Source: Arsenophonus sp045399315
GTDB lineage: Bacteria > Pseudomonadota > Gammaproteobacteria > Enterobacterales > Enterobacteriaceae
Length of the DNA stretch: 64,000 nucleotides
Assembly (NCBI GenBank): GCA_045399315.1
Contig: DAYVGO010000005.1
Span: 225,193 to 289,192, forward strand
Direction: 5' to 3'
Part shown: piece by piece, positions 28,513 to 39,630 of the stretch
Numbering within the stretch: the stretch's first letter is position 1
How the letters are laid out: every line of letters starts with the position of its first letter
Position numbers and translations under genes: made by a program
Notes under the pieces: generated by a model
What the model saw: the letters and a program-made list of their open reading frames with translations, nothing else
Database searches by the model: none
Told to the model about the DNA's origin: nothing

Positions 28513-29988
28513 ATGGCGATTAATAAAGCTGTTCAGGCATGTAATTTAATCATTTTCGGTGCAAAAGGAGATTTGGCTCGCCGCAAATTATTGCCTTCCC
28601 TTTATCAATTGGAAAAAACCGGTTATATCCATCTTGATACACGCATTATAGGGATTGGCCGAGCTAAATGGGATGCCGTCACTTATATAAAGGAAGTTAG
28701 AGAAGCATTAGAAACATTTTTAGATGAGCAAATTGAGTCAGTTTTATGGCAAAAGTTAAGTAAACGTCTTGATTTCTTTAATTTAGATGTTAATGATCTT
28801 AACAAATTTAACTTACTGGCTGAACATCTTGCGGGTGATAGCAAACCAGCCATATATTATTTTGCCATGCCACCAACCACTTTTGGCGCTGTCTGCCATG
28901 GGTTAGGTCATGCCGGCCTCAATAAAAAGCCCAATCGTGTTGTGATGGAAAAACCATTAGGTAGTGATCTGGCTTCTTCACAGCAAATAAATAATGAGGT
29001 CGCTAAGTATTTTAAAGAAAACCAAATTTATCGTATCGATCACTATTTAGGTAAAGAAAATGTGCTCAATTTATTAGCACTGCGGTTTGCCAACTCGCTA
29101 TTTATTAATAATTGGGATTATCGAACGATTGATCATGTACAGATCACGGTTGCTGAACAAGTTGGGATCGAAGGACGGTGGGGTTATTTTGACCAGGCAG
29201 GTCAAATGCGTGATATGATTCAAAATCATTTATTACAGATCCTGACCATGATTGCCATGTCACCACCTGCGGATTTGAGTGCAGACCGCATACGTGATGA
29301 GAAAGTTAAAGTATTACGTTTATTACGTCGTATTGATCATAGTAATGTGCGTGAAAAAACCGTGCGCGGTCAATATACTTCAGGCTCTATTCAAGGCAAA
29401 AAAGTGGCCGGTTATCTTGAAGAGGAAGGGGCAAATAAAACAAGTAAAACAGAAACCTTTGTGGCAATCAGAGTTGACATTGATGACTGGCGTTGGGCAG
29501 GAGTACCATTTTATTTAAGAACCGGTAAACGATTACCAGCAAAATGTTCTGAGGTGGTGGTTTACTTTAAAAAACCGGCCTTAAATATTTTTTCTGACTC
29601 TTTTCACGATCTGCCGCAAAATAAATTAACCATTCGATTACAGCCAGATGAAGGGATCGATATTGAAATTTTAAACAAAGCACCAGGTCTTGAACATAAA
29701 CATCATTTACAGACAACAAAATTAGATCTAAGTTTTTCTGAAACATTTAATCAAATACATTTGGCTGATGCTTATGAGCGCTTATTGCTTGAAGCTATGC
29801 GTGGTATTCAAGCACTGTTTGTACGTCGAGATGAAGTCGAAGAAGCTTGGGAATGGGTAGATTCTATTATGGATGCTTGGGCAATAGATAATGAACCACC
29901 CGAACCTTATCAGGCAGGCACATGGGGGCCAGCTGCATCAGATGCGATGATCAGTAAAGATGGTCGCTCATGGAATGAGTTTCAATAA
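28513..29988 (+). CDS. zwf: Glucose-6-phosphate 1-dehydrogenase
   Basis: First enzyme of the oxidative pentose phosphate pathway, yielding 6-phosphogluconolactone and NADPH. 491 residues, the same as E. coli. The dinucleotide-binding motif is IIFGAKGDLARRKLLPSLY, the active-site signature is YRIDHYLGKENVLNLL, and substrate-contact segments include VVMEKPLG and FYLRTGKRLPAK; the end is GRSWNEFQ. A good Shine-Dalgarno (AAGGAGA) precedes ATG 28513. The gene is intact next to the dead regulator hexR and dead pykA. The Entner-Doudoroff genes edd-eda that follow in E. coli are not present. Confidence 0.97.
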   Translation: MAINKAVQACNLIIFGAKGDLARRKLLPSLYQLEKTGYIHLDTRIIGIGRAKWDAVTYIKEVREALETFLDEQIESVLWQKLSKRLDFFNLDVNDLNKFNLLAEHLAGDSKPAIYYFAMPPTTFGAVCHGLGHAGLNKKPNRVVMEKPLGSDLASSQQINNEVAKYFKENQIYRIDHYLGKENVLNLLALRFANSLFINNWDYRTIDHVQITVAEQVGIEGRWGYFDQAGQMRDMIQNHLLQILTMIAMSPPADLSADRIRDEKVKVLRLLRRIDHSNVREKTVRGQYTSGSIQGKKVAGYLEEEGANKTSKTETFVAIRVDIDDWRWAGVPFYLRTGKRLPAKCSEVVVYFKKPALNIFSDSFHDLPQNKLTIRLQPDEGIDIEILNKAPGLEHKHHLQTTKLDLSFSETFNQIHLADAYERLLLEAMRGIQALFVRRDEVEEAWEWVDSIMDAWAIDNEPPEPYQAGTWGPAASDAMISKDGRSWNEFQ

Positions 29989-30003
29989 TTTTTGCTTTTT
30001 TAG

Positions 30004-30033
30004 TAGGGTAATATTCTAAGTTTTATTACCCTA
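30004..30033 (+). terminator. Probable terminator after zwf
   Basis: 9-bp perfect stem (30004-30012 with 30025-30033) with a 12-nt loop, 15 bp past the zwf stop. The T-rich tract is displaced (TCTGGAGTATTATTTTT), so the strength is uncertain. Confidence 0.55.
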
Positions 30034-30394
30034 TCTGGAGTATTATTTTTGCATTTTAGTTGGGATTTATTACAATTAATTGAGTAAATCCAATAGTTAT
30101 AATATAAATATTATATTAATTATTTCATCACTATTGAAAATTCATAGCATAGTATATGTATAGTGTAAATAAAATATCATGTCTAGCGTCAAAAATCAAC
30201 CTAGTAACTACCATCTTTTCTTATCAAATATATCCATTATTTCTAGTGAGCATTATTGGTACGGTGTGTTATAGCGTCTCCTGTTGCTTAATCAGTTTTA
30301 ACGGTTAATTGGATTTTTAATCTAAATCATCACTTAGTTTTACCAATTTAGGTAGGTATCCATGATATTGATGATTGGCAATAACGGGATAATA
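30034..30394. other. Gene-free spacer zwf-mdtJ
   Basis: AT-rich. Apart from the zwf terminator just before it, I recognise nothing. Confidence 0.35.
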
Positions 30395-30803
30395 TGATGA
30401 TTTATTTGTTATTTTTAGAATTATATATTTTATCTAGGTCATTGATACGTTATCCATGAGCATTCCAGCGTTAGTGATGATATTACTGGTTTATTGGTGA
30501 TGTATTTTATGATTAATTCATCTTATATATTATACTGGCAATGGCGGTAAAAAAGTTGCTTTTGGAGTAGCTTACGTTTTTTGGGAAGGGATTGGAGTAA
30601 TTTTTATAACAACATTCAGTGTCATGTTATTTAATGAATCATTATCCCCAATGAAGATTACTGGATTAGTGTTACTAATTGTTGGTATAGTGTTAATAAA
30701 ATCTGGGACTAAAAAAATGAGTTCTTTAGGCTCGATAAAGCAGATAAAAAAAATTACTCCAAAAACGCGATTAAATAAAATGATTAAGGTAGTTAAGACA
30801 TAA
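30395..30803 (+). pseudogene. mdtJ: Decayed SMR-family spermidine exporter subunit MdtJ
   Basis: Half of the MdtJI small-multidrug-resistance pair that exports spermidine. The second half is well preserved and in one frame: MAVKKVAFGVAYVFWEGIGV at about 30542-30600, TTFSVMLFNESLSPMKI and VGIVLIKSGTKKM, all matching E. coli MdtJ. The first two helices (about 30395-30540) are scrambled by frameshifts. It lies immediately upstream of an mdtI remnant, the native operon order. Confidence 0.82.
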
Positions 30804-31083
30804 TATATTAGCAAAATATCAATAGTGGCATGGTGCCTTTCTATTTCTGGCGGTTATTTTAGAAATAGTGACTAATATTTTTTTAAAGTTATCAAATGGC
30901 TTTAAACGTTTATGGATAAGCATTTTATCTTTAATTGCCATTTTAGGTGCCTTTAGCACATTAGCTGTTATGGTAAAAGGGACTGAACTTTCCATTGCTT
31001 ATGTATGCACTGTGGGGGGCTTTTGGTATGGTGGCCACTGTTGCTGCTGGCTGGATATTATTTGATCAACGACTAAACTGGAT
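30804..31083 (+). pseudogene. mdtI: Decayed SMR-family spermidine exporter subunit MdtI
   Basis: Partner of MdtJ. Readable segments are FLAVILEIVTNIFLKLSNGF at 30847-30906, VKGTELSIAYV near 30975-31010, then after a frameshift in the G-run at 31014-31019, FGMVATVAAGWILFDQRLNW up to about 31083. These match E. coli MdtI (VLEIVANVFLKFSDGF, AATLAAGWILFGQRLN). The C-terminal helix is missing or unreadable. Confidence 0.8.
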
Positions 31084-32083
31084 TTAAGATGCTGCTACAG
31101 CACAGTTTTCTGTAATTTTTAACCTAATGAAATAAAGGATTTATTTTTATTGGTGGCTCTATGTCCATTTTCCATTTTACGATAAATAACTCCTGATTTA
31201 TAGGGGTTATTTATATTATTTTAATATTAGAGTAGCAAAATTCATGGTTGCAGTTTAATTGGAGACTGTCCTGTTAGCTGACTGAGCAATAAATCGAGCC
31301 ATCGTTTTATGGCTAATGAGTATTACACCACAATTAATATCTAAGCATGGATAGAGTAATGCTCTTTGCTTTTACTTAAGATTGCTAATTGACCTATTTT
31401 GTTATTTGAAACAGCTAGAAAAACACAGTCTTAAATAGTAAAAATGTCGGCTGTGATGTTATTTATGTTGGTGGTGCATGGTATACAGCTGCTTATCGAT
31501 TGAACTTGTGATAGTTAATGATCACAAGCCGATTATTTACGTTGATTTAATAAACTGTTCTTAATGCTGTAGATTTTAATTGCATTGCTACGACTTCAAT
31601 TATTTACTAATTTATTAGGTTTTAGTTATTAATAAAATTTTAATTAAATATTTTTATCTCTGTACTTAAGTGGATATTAAATTTAATCATTTCTTATTTT
31701 TCCTATTTATCAAAAATCATCATTGTTAATACTAAGCTAGCTTGTTACAGAAATCACTAATACTTCAATAAGTTATTTATGGTGTATTTAGCATTATTTT
31801 TTTAAATGATAAATTGCTAGATTATATTTCAATATTTATAATAAATAATAATACATTATTATTATAATATTTATTTTTGCTTTAAAATTCTTTTACAAAT
31901 ATGGTTAATAAATTTTTTTATATTACACAATATGTAAGAAATAATATGTTTTATAACCATTTAGTTAGAATATAATTAGGCTGTAAGTTTCATAACAAAA
32001 TAAAACTCACATAAACAGTTTAAATTATTTTGTAATTTTATTTATTAAATTATTAATAAAAATTTATAATAGAATATTTCACT
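31084..32083. other. About 1 kb with no recognisable gene
   Basis: Stops are dense in all frames. A short stretch near 31440-31500 reads VGCDVIYVGGAWYTAAYRLN on the + strand and may be a gene fragment, but I cannot assign it. A hairpin at 31182-31214 is the only structure seen. Confidence 0.35.
31182..31214 (+). terminator. Hairpin downstream of mdtJI, possible terminator
   Basis: 12-bp stem with one G-T pair (31182-31193 with 31203-31214), 9-nt loop, followed by ATTATTTTAAT. This is plausible as the old mdtJI terminator. Confidence 0.5.
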
Positions 32084-32524
32084 ATGGAAAAAATATATAT
32101 ACCCGCAAAAGAATATAATAATAATAGTTTTAAACACCATAATGTAAGTATATCTGTTTATGATTATGCATTAAATATATGGCAAGATCTTAGGGTAAAG
32201 ATAAATGGAGATGATACCCAGAAAGACGATCGTATTGTCCAATCTAAAAAAGATATAGGTCCAATCATTCTTAAAATTTTTACTATTCATGATGGCAAAT
32301 CCGCATCTTTCCATTTTTCTTTTAATGCAGAATATAATCACAATGGTAATGACTTAATTATTGGTAGCTATACTTCAATAAAAAATAAAGATACTGGTAA
32401 AGTTGAAATTATCGATTTCAAATACAATATCAATAGTGGACTTAACCTTGATTTATCACCTTTGTTTGAAGGGAGTAATGAAAATCCTAATTGGGATTTT
32501 TTAATGACATTAACAGAGTGCTAA
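32084..32524 (+). CDS. Intact orphan protein of unknown function (146 aa)
   Basis: An uninterrupted 146-codon frame, the only intact gene of good length between zwf and tsaB. I do not recognise the family. It starts MEKIYIPAKEYNNNSFKHHN, has no signal peptide or membrane segment, is rich in Asn, Lys and Ile, and has alternating polar/hydrophobic stretches suggesting an all-beta fold (VSISVYDYALNIWQDL, SASFHFSFNAEYNHNG, LIIGSYTSIKNKDTGK). It ends WDFLMTLTEC. No strong Shine-Dalgarno is visible upstream. Its place at the edge of an exoenzyme island suggests a host-interaction or accessory role, which is inference only. Confidence 0.6.
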   Translation: MEKIYIPAKEYNNNSFKHHNVSISVYDYALNIWQDLRVKINGDDTQKDDRIVQSKKDIGPIILKIFTIHDGKSASFHFSFNAEYNHNGNDLIIGSYTSIKNKDTGKVEIIDFKYNINSGLNLDLSPLFEGSNENPNWDFLMTLTEC

Positions 32525-33108
32525 GACAAATAATTTAATAATTAAAAAATAAAAATATATTCAATTACATATCAGAATATAAAGCAACATTCAGTATAAT
32601 AATTAACCTTGATCATAAAACATATTATTATAATGGCAGGTTTTAATCCTCCGTTTATAAATAATAAAATTCATAAATTAAAATTCTATTTTATTTATAA
32701 CTGTGGATAATTATATTAATTAATAATTATCTTCCAATTAATATGGTGAGACGATTTTATTCATCATTAAATTAATCATACGTTAATAATAAATTAGGTA
32801 GAAAATGATATTAATCAGCTAACATAAAATAATTAGTCTATACTATAGTTAAATGAAAAGATTTTTTATTTTATTAACTAGATAAAACTTTATGATAGTA
32901 GTAATTTCATTATCAATTGACGCTGGTAATTTTTTACATTTTATAGGGATTTTCTTTAAAAACTTTAAAATCAAAAGTTAGAAATAATATTTTTGTTAAT
33001 AAAAGTTTATTAATTGATATATTAACCTAATTTAATATTTTAATAGGAAAACCTATAAAATTAAAAAATACTTATAATGTGTTTTATATTAACTGTGTCT
33101 ACCAGTAT
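32525..33108. other. AT-rich gene-free spacer
   Basis: 584 bp without a recognisable gene. The last part (about 33040-33108) could be the eroded signal-peptide region of the AA10 pseudogene that follows. Confidence 0.35.
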
Positions 33109-33817
33109 ATAGGTGCATGAATATATAAAATCACCTAAAAGTCGAGCATATAAATGCCAACTGAAAAAAATAAAGATTGTAGTGATATAAAATATGAACC
33201 TCAAAGTGTCGAACAACTCTCAGGATTTCCTGAAGGAAATTTTCCTAAGGATGGTAAATTAGCGAGTGGGGGAATTGCAAGATTTAGCTCGTTGGATCAA
33301 ACTGGTGAAAATAGATGGGATAAAAATCAAATACAAGTTGGAGATAATAATTCTTTAGCATTTAATAGCTCGACACAGTACTGCTCGTTAGCATTATTAT
33401 ATTACTAAAAAAATTGGGATCCTAATTACCATTGAGTCGTGCAGCATTTGAATTAAAATCTTTCTGTTCGCAATTTGATCACGGATCAATGCCAAAAGCA
33501 GAAGTTAGCATAACTTGTAAATTGCTTGAAGATCGTACCGGCTATCATGTAATTTATGGTGTTTGGAAGATTGCTGATATCCGAAATAGTTTTTATCAAG
33601 AGGTAGATGTTAACTTAGCAGCTAAGACCGAGCACTATACAACCCACGGAACCTGTTACCAGCCCACCTACTAAAACGGTTACTACGCAAAACCGCAAGG
33701 CCAGTGACAACTCTTACTACTGAAACCAATACGACGCTAACTATTGCACCAGCTATGGCTATTGCTACTGGAGTTACATTAGATGTTAGTGAAATAGAGA
33801 TTCTGCTTAATAAATAA
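33109..33817 (+). pseudogene. Decayed AA10 lytic polysaccharide monooxygenase / chitin-binding protein, copy 2
   Basis: A second AA10 gene, clearly different from copy 1. The mature N-terminus is still visible at 33113 (HEYIKSPKSRAYKCQ, where HGYI would be expected), then CSDIKYEPQSVEQLSGFPEG and FPKDGKLASGG at 33175-33260, then YYITKKNWDPN with the preceding Trp replaced by TAG near 33388, then LSRAAFELKSFCSQFDHG, and TGYHVIYGVWKIADIRNSFY to about 33610. After this comes a Thr-rich linker and a short tail (MAIATGVTLDVSEIEILLNK) ending at 33817. At least two frameshifts (near 33150 and 33415) and stops break it. The signal peptide is not readable. Confidence 0.8.
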
Positions 33818-34125
33818 CTTTATCTTGGGAAGCGGAATTATTGACTAAGGCATATTAATAATGGGCTTTGCTGCAAAAATAGCTACCTTATTAAATAGTG
33901 ATGAGGTAGCTAACTTGCTCAGCACAGTCACTATAATATTTCATGTTAATTTCCCTGTAAGCTTTATTCTTGACTGCAATAAGAGATTTATTGTCCACAA
34001 TTTTTTCGACTTCTTTAATATAACACATTTGAAGAGTTTCAACTTAGATTGGCAAAACATAAAAAATAAGTATAAATTATAACTAATAATTAACTTTTGT
34101 TTAATAATGGTCGGAGGGGGAGGTA
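33818..34125. other. Spacer with an unassigned 73-codon frame
   Basis: A + strand frame at 33861-34082 and a minus-strand stretch (KEVEKIVDNKSLIAVKNKA) overlap here. Neither is recognisable. The sequence GGGCTTTGCTGCAAA at 33863 resembles the ends of some insertion sequences, but no second end or transposase was found. A GGAGGGGGAGG purine run at 34111-34121 is the ribosome binding site of the next gene. Confidence 0.3.
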
Positions 34126-35750
34126 ATGATGAGTTCTCATGTATATTTTAAACAGAATGAAACTGTATTGATACAAGGACCGACGAGGGCGACTGACACA
34201 ACATTATTACCTCAAATTCGCAACGTTTTTCAGGTTTCAACCATTGCCCTAAAAGTAAAGGGCACTTTGGCAGAAGATCAGCGCGGTAATATTCAACCTA
34301 TAAACGGAAAACCTTCATATGATATCGATCAGGCTGCTACACAAATAACACGGGAAAATTCTACTTGGAATGGTAAACATATCATTGGGCACTCAGCTAC
34401 AGTAAACTATTCTTTTGACAAATGGAATAACTATGACGGTTATGAACAACTAACACCAAGATAACAACAGCAGGCAAGAATTACTCTGGCTAGCTGGTCT
34501 GAGGTTGCAAATATCCATTTTATTAAAAAAACCTGGAGAGCCGATAGATATTAATTTTCGTAATTATTACAAAATGCAGGGGCAGGCATTTGTTTATTTA
34601 CTTAATATCGTAAATCATTCAGGAGAATGCTGGTTTAATGCACAAAACCATTCTGAAAATTTATTTCCTTATCCAGGAAATTACGATAGGTTAGTGCTTG
34701 TGCATGAAACGGGTCATACAATCGGTCTTTCCCATCCTGGTGACTATAATGCCGCATCAGCTGATCAGTCAAGGCAAACACTTACTTAAAACAATGAAGA
34801 AAATTTAAATTATTGGTCAAAGGCTATTTATGCAGAGGATGACCGTCAGTTTAGTGTAATGAGTTATTGGCCTGAAAATTTAACTGGTGCTAATTTTCTT
34901 GGTTATTATGCCTCAGCTCCACTTATGGATGATATTGCTGCCGTTCAAAAACTTTATGGCGCTAATATACATACCCGAACTGAAGATACAGTTTATGAAT
35001 TTAACTCAAATACCAATAAGGACTCGTATAGCATTAGTGATCCGTGTATCGGCTGTATTTTCTCAGTATGGGATGTGGGTGGTAATGACACCCTAGATTT
35101 TTCAGGTTACTTTCAAAATCAACAGATTAATTTAAATATCGGATCATTTTCAGATATCGGTGGCTGGAAAAAGAATGTCTCAATCGCAAAGAGTGTGGTT
35201 ATTGAAAACTCAATAGAGGCTACTGGGCACGATATTATTGTTGGTAATAATTTTGATAATATTATTAAAGGTGGTAGTGGTAATGATATTATTTGTGGCG
35301 GCTTAGGACAAGATACGCTTTGGGGTGGAGATGGAACCATAAGGCATAATAATATTGAGACTAATTATGTTGAAAATAGCGATCGTCAAAGCGAATTCTC
35401 TCCATCAAAAAATGACCGCATAGAAGAAGATACTTTTGTTTATTTGTCATTTTATTATTCATTAGCTAGTAGACCTGATAGAATCATGGATTTTCAAACA
35501 AAACAAGATAAAATTGACCTATCTAACTTACATAATTACATAAAACACATTGCACACCTCAACTAACGGTCAACATTTTCTTATTTTTGTGCATGAATTT
35601 CAGGGCAAGCCAGGAAAAATAAAAGTTACTTATGATGCAGCAAATAAACTAAGTAAATTTCTCATCAATAAAGATTATGATATTATTGCCAATTTCGCTA
35701 TTGATATTCATGGTTATATTGATCCACAAACCGACTTTATCTTCGTTTAA
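34126..35750 (+). pseudogene. Decayed RTX serralysin-type metalloprotease (M10B)
   Basis: Secreted zinc protease of the serralysin/PrtA family. The zinc-binding motif HETGHTIGLSHP is intact near 34703-34738, and the Met-turn (FSVMSYW) follows at 34850-34867. The beta-roll region has calcium-binding repeats (GGSGNDIICGGLGQDTLWGG, 35270-35328), and the protein ends DFIFV at 35750, like the C-terminal signal for type I secretion. Lesions: a TAA near 34462, a frameshift in an A-run near 34527, a TAA at 34787-34789 and a frameshift near 35540. The N-terminal domain (SWSEVANIHF) is otherwise well conserved. No secretion genes or protease inhibitor were found nearby. Confidence 0.88.
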
Positions 35751-36182
35751 TGGGATGTCCTAATTTGATAGGGTTTAAAGCACATTATTTAAAACTAAGT
35801 TTATATTAGCTTGCCAAAATTGTCTATTGAAATCTATTTGCATGACAGTTTACTGGTTCTAGTTAACAGTGTAGGGTATTTCACCACCATTGAAAGGGCT
35901 TTATTTCGGTAAGGTTGGCAGTTTTGGCGATGTGAAAAAACCGCCAGCCTATTTTTCCACAATGAGTTGATATCGGGGCAAAACATGATGAAATAGCTTA
36001 ATCAATGGATTGAATAAGAAATGATATGTTTTAAAGAATATTTTTTAGGTTATGAAAACTAATCGATTTCATTCTATTTACGATCATAACAAGCAACAAT
36101 GAATAAACTATTTAAGGCATTACTGTTGCTTTCAACAATGCCTTATTATTTATTTTCTAAGCTAGCTTATTTGAAGATCTTA
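35751..36182. other. Gene-free spacer between the serralysin and the minus-strand genes
   Basis: No coding remnant recognised. It contains an 8-bp hairpin (36114-36121 with 36137-36144) at this convergent junction, a possible bidirectional terminator. Confidence 0.4.
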
Positions 36183-36636
36183 TCACCAGGCCGGCGAGTT
36201 AATTTTTTGGAAAATATCCTTGCAGTACTCGCTGGCATGATCAGTCATTAGATTAACCAGCACAGCGGTATAAGTGAAGACACCATCTTTACCAAGTAAT
36301 CGATTTTTCCAATTATTAAATTTACTTTCACTAAGCAGGGTGGGATCAAGTTTGTAAGCTTTTTCCAGTGAAGCGCAAGCATAATATCTCAGTATCAAAG
36401 GGGAATCAAATTCGGTGCCAAAGATAGCACTAATTCTTACCATCCTGAAAAGGAAAAATATTATTCCATTTTGTTTCTAGATTAGGTTGTAACATTAGAT
36501 TAAGATCATTTTCTGTAACCACTAACACTCGGCCTGGTTTTGTTGGTGATAATAGTAAATAATTTGCCGCCTGATTATCTGTCCAGTCTGCATTGCCTGC
36601 ATACATAATCACCAAAGATACTATTAATTTCTTCAT
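36183..36636 (-). pseudogene. Unknown protein gene with one frameshift
   Basis: Two overlapping frames form one protein of about 150 residues. It starts MKKLIVSLVIMYAGNADW at 36636 (perhaps a short signal peptide), runs to FPFQDG, shifts frame near 36435-36443, and continues SAIFGTEFDSPLILRYYACA to INSPAW at 36183. I do not recognise the family. It follows the large toxin/effector-like gene by 7 bp on the same strand, so it could be a partner such as a chaperone or immunity protein; this is inference from position only. Confidence 0.45.
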
Positions 36637-36643
36637 GTTATAG

Positions 36644-39137
36644 TTATTGCTGAATATTGGGAAAATCCAAATACTTTTTATATAAGTGATGTACTGCAAT
36701 CTTCACTGCATTAGTAGCTTTCGTTATAGCGGCCAATAGTGTTTGAATAAAGCCACTATGCCATTCTCCTGAAATCATCATATGGGGTTGTTGGTCAAAA
36801 TAATTCAGAAGGGTTTTAATAATTGTCGGATGAGCTTCCAAATCATTTAGCAAATGTGATGAATAGTTTTTTAGGTAATTATCCATCAATTTGTTAACGA
36901 AACAATTAATCTCTTGGTTTTTTACGAATGGTGTTTTTCCTAAAATATCTAACAGCGCGAAGGTGACATGGACAAGATTAATAATAGGACGGTCAAGAGA
37001 GTGAATTAATTGCAGAGCCAGCATAGTTTTTAGCTCACTATAACTATTCCCGTGGCAATACTAAATCGACCACCAAATTGCGTGGTTAAGCCGAGAAAGG
37101 GTAAAAAACTGCCAATATACCATAAAGCCGCTTCAACAACTTTACCGGTATTATCTTTTTGCGCTTCAGTAATTGCCGTTTAGAAGGGAATAAGATGTAA
37201 GAAAAAATCGTTCACTTTTTGGCGAGTGGTCGCCTGATAACCTTGCTGATTGAGTTCTTCAACTAATCTAATCGCGATGTAATGTTGAGAGTTGGTCGAG
37301 TAAAATTTGCGGTTTCTGATCGGCTTTTTTTAGCAAAGAAGCTGAGTGGAATTTTAATTGGTCATCATTGTCGTGGCGAATTTTATCATCATGAGGAAAC
37401 AGGTCGAGGATAGCATATTTATTATAATCGACCCGAGATAGCTGATAGCGCCCTATTTTTGTATTTGGTTCCTTGTGTGATGCATAAATCCGTTTTTCTC
37501 CATTAAAAAGTACATTTAAGCATGTCAATCACATCAGGTACATGAGTAATTAATCCGCCAGAAGCCGTTAAGCTTTGCCTTGCTGATGGTGACAGAGGGA
37601 CGTTTCGGATACTATCCAAAGCATTAAATTCAGCTTTCACTCGATGAATGTCGGAAAGTTGAATAAATAGCTGTTCGGCTTCACTGAGCGAGTTAAAACC
37701 CAGAGTTAAAAGTGCCAGGTCTGTTTGCTTGGAGATATCAGCAATTTTTTAATTTTGTTTGTTAAAAATCGTATTAATATTGGGTAGTAAAACCTTATTA
37801 CCCTGTTTATTGTTATACTCGGTTACGTTGTTTTGATACAGGTAGTTATATAACCACTCTGCTAAAATATCATGTAGTTTTAATTGTTCACGGGCTAGTT
37901 CTGGCCGACTTTTCCAGTTTTGTAATAGGTTAGTGAGTTGAATAAAGGGATTCTCGTTATTATGCTGCATTAAACGGTCAAAATAAGAGTGATAAACGGA
38001 GGCTATTTCTGTTTTATCGTCATCATTCATTCCTATTTGATGACTATTTGTTAATAGGTTATCGATCATGGCCGGTAATTTAAAATAGTAAATATATTTA
38101 GCTGCGATTTTTTCTGCCAGCATGGTTTCTAACCACATGCCGATATCGATAATCTAATCCGGACTCATGCTATGCAAATCAGCACCACTTTCGTTCAGTA
38201 ATGCTGCTCCCACATGCAGGTAACACCATTCCGATTGATTGAACGCCAGGTTTTGCAGTCTTTGCTGTTCGTCAGGATTTTGGGGCTGCAATGCCAATGT
38301 TGGCATAATGCGATTTAATACCCGTTGTTGATAATAATCACAAAGCTCAGCGGATGGCAAAGTTGATTCGATATGGTCACGGTGGTCACTTTCTAGCGCT
38401 GCATGATGTAAAAGAAAATTCTCTGCCGATTTAATCTACTCTGTTTGCATTAAACACCAGTTATCTATTGGCATACCTGCTGCTAAAATCTGCTAGAGTT
38501 TATTGGTAATTATGGCCGCTCGAATAAAGGCTTCCTGCTGTGATTGGTGTTTTTTTTACCTGTGTTAGCAGACAGTCATCCACTGGCATAGTAAAGATTA
38601 CATATTGTAACCAATCGGTAATAGCTGTTTGCTGACGTACATAAGGCACAGCTTCACCATTACTGGCACCATACTCCTCTAAAGGTCTTAATAGTAACCT
38701 GGCGAACTCTGTTATTTTATCATTGCTATGATCATAACGGTCAAGATAATCAATCACATGAGTGGCTAGCTTCTGCGTCAATATAGTCTTATCGTCTGGA
38801 TTAATTATGTTTTCTTCAATTAGTAAAGAACGTAAAAACCGATTTTATTCATCATGGGCAACGTTATCAAATTCTTCAATAGATATTGATAGATTGGCTG
38901 TTGGTCAGTTAATAAATTGATTAGTTAAATTAAGGGTATCATTATTATGCTGGGTCTCATTATTATTGGACAATATATCTAGTTGTTTTTCTTTTTGTAT
39001 TTGATCCTGTGGGTTTACTTGGCCATTCGCTAGGTTATTATTCAATCTACTTCCGAGCTCTCTTTTATCACGAGATGGAAGATCTAATATTGATGCCATC
39101 CCGGTTGCTGATGAGGGAGTGTGATTTATCGTTAGCA
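36644..39137 (-). pseudogene. Decayed large toxin/effector-like protein
   Basis: About 830 codons from ATG 39137 (MLTINHTPSSATGMASILDL) to 36644, readable almost throughout when stops and shifts are bridged. The N-terminal 90 residues are Asn/Gln-rich with no signal peptide. The middle is helical (LPSAELCDYYQQRVLNRIMP, SEWCYLHVGAALLNESGAD, LHSMSPD-stop-IIDIGMWLE). Near 37100-37230 there is NDFFLHLIPF followed by a long hydrophobic stretch (VVEAALWYIGSFLPFLGL), a pattern I associate with large dermonecrotic-type toxins and type III effectors of plant and insect pathogens. Lesions occur near 38906, 38851, 38535, 38158, 37749, 37510, 37268, 37180 and 37027. The function is unassigned. Confidence 0.45.
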
Positions 39138-39630
39138 TTATGAGTCCTGTGTTTAAGTTTAACAAATTAATTATATTGTAAATAAAATGTTAAAAAGAAG
39201 AAAAAACGATCATATTAACTAACGATATAAAAACTTTATTAATAAATTATTTCACTCAGGGCTGTTTTATTAGAGTTTAGTGTTTTATCTTATTTAAATA
39301 ATGTTAATGGTTATTATCTAAGATGGTCCCTTGGGGAAAATTAAAACCACCTGAATAAGTTTTTATAAACGAGATTATAGTGGTGAGTTTAGTAATCTAG
39401 CCACGCCTGATCCCTAAAATTTATGTGAAAAACGCTGCCTTAACTATAACGAAAAAGATTGTTAACAGTAGTACCCGAGATGAGGGTCTGGTTTCTGACT
39501 TTTTTATGTAGTCAAGACCAACCATTAAAACAGCGCATAAATTAAAGCGCCGTATTTAGGGTGAAAGAGCAAGTCCACATAAACAGATTAAATAAACAGA
39601 TTAATAAGTGGACCAATTCCCATTGCCAGA
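39138..39630. other. Gene-free spacer
   Basis: Nothing recognisable between the large toxin-like gene and the end of the trypsin-like protease gene. Both are on the minus strand, so the promoter of the toxin-like gene would lie here. Confidence 0.35.

Noticed and set aside
30572..30814. Minus-strand frame of 80 codons
   Set aside because: It is the antisense shadow of the mdtJ remnant, whose + strand reading matches the SMR family.
31440..31500. Short gene-like peptide in the 1-kb gap after mdtJI
   Set aside because: Only about 20 residues look protein-like and no flanking segments extend them, so it cannot be assigned.
33861..34082. A 73-codon + strand frame and a possible IS end (GGGCTTTGCTGCAAA)
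   Set aside because: The frame has no recognisable similarity and the opposite strand looks equally gene-like. No second terminal repeat or transposase was found, so neither a gene nor an element can be claimed.
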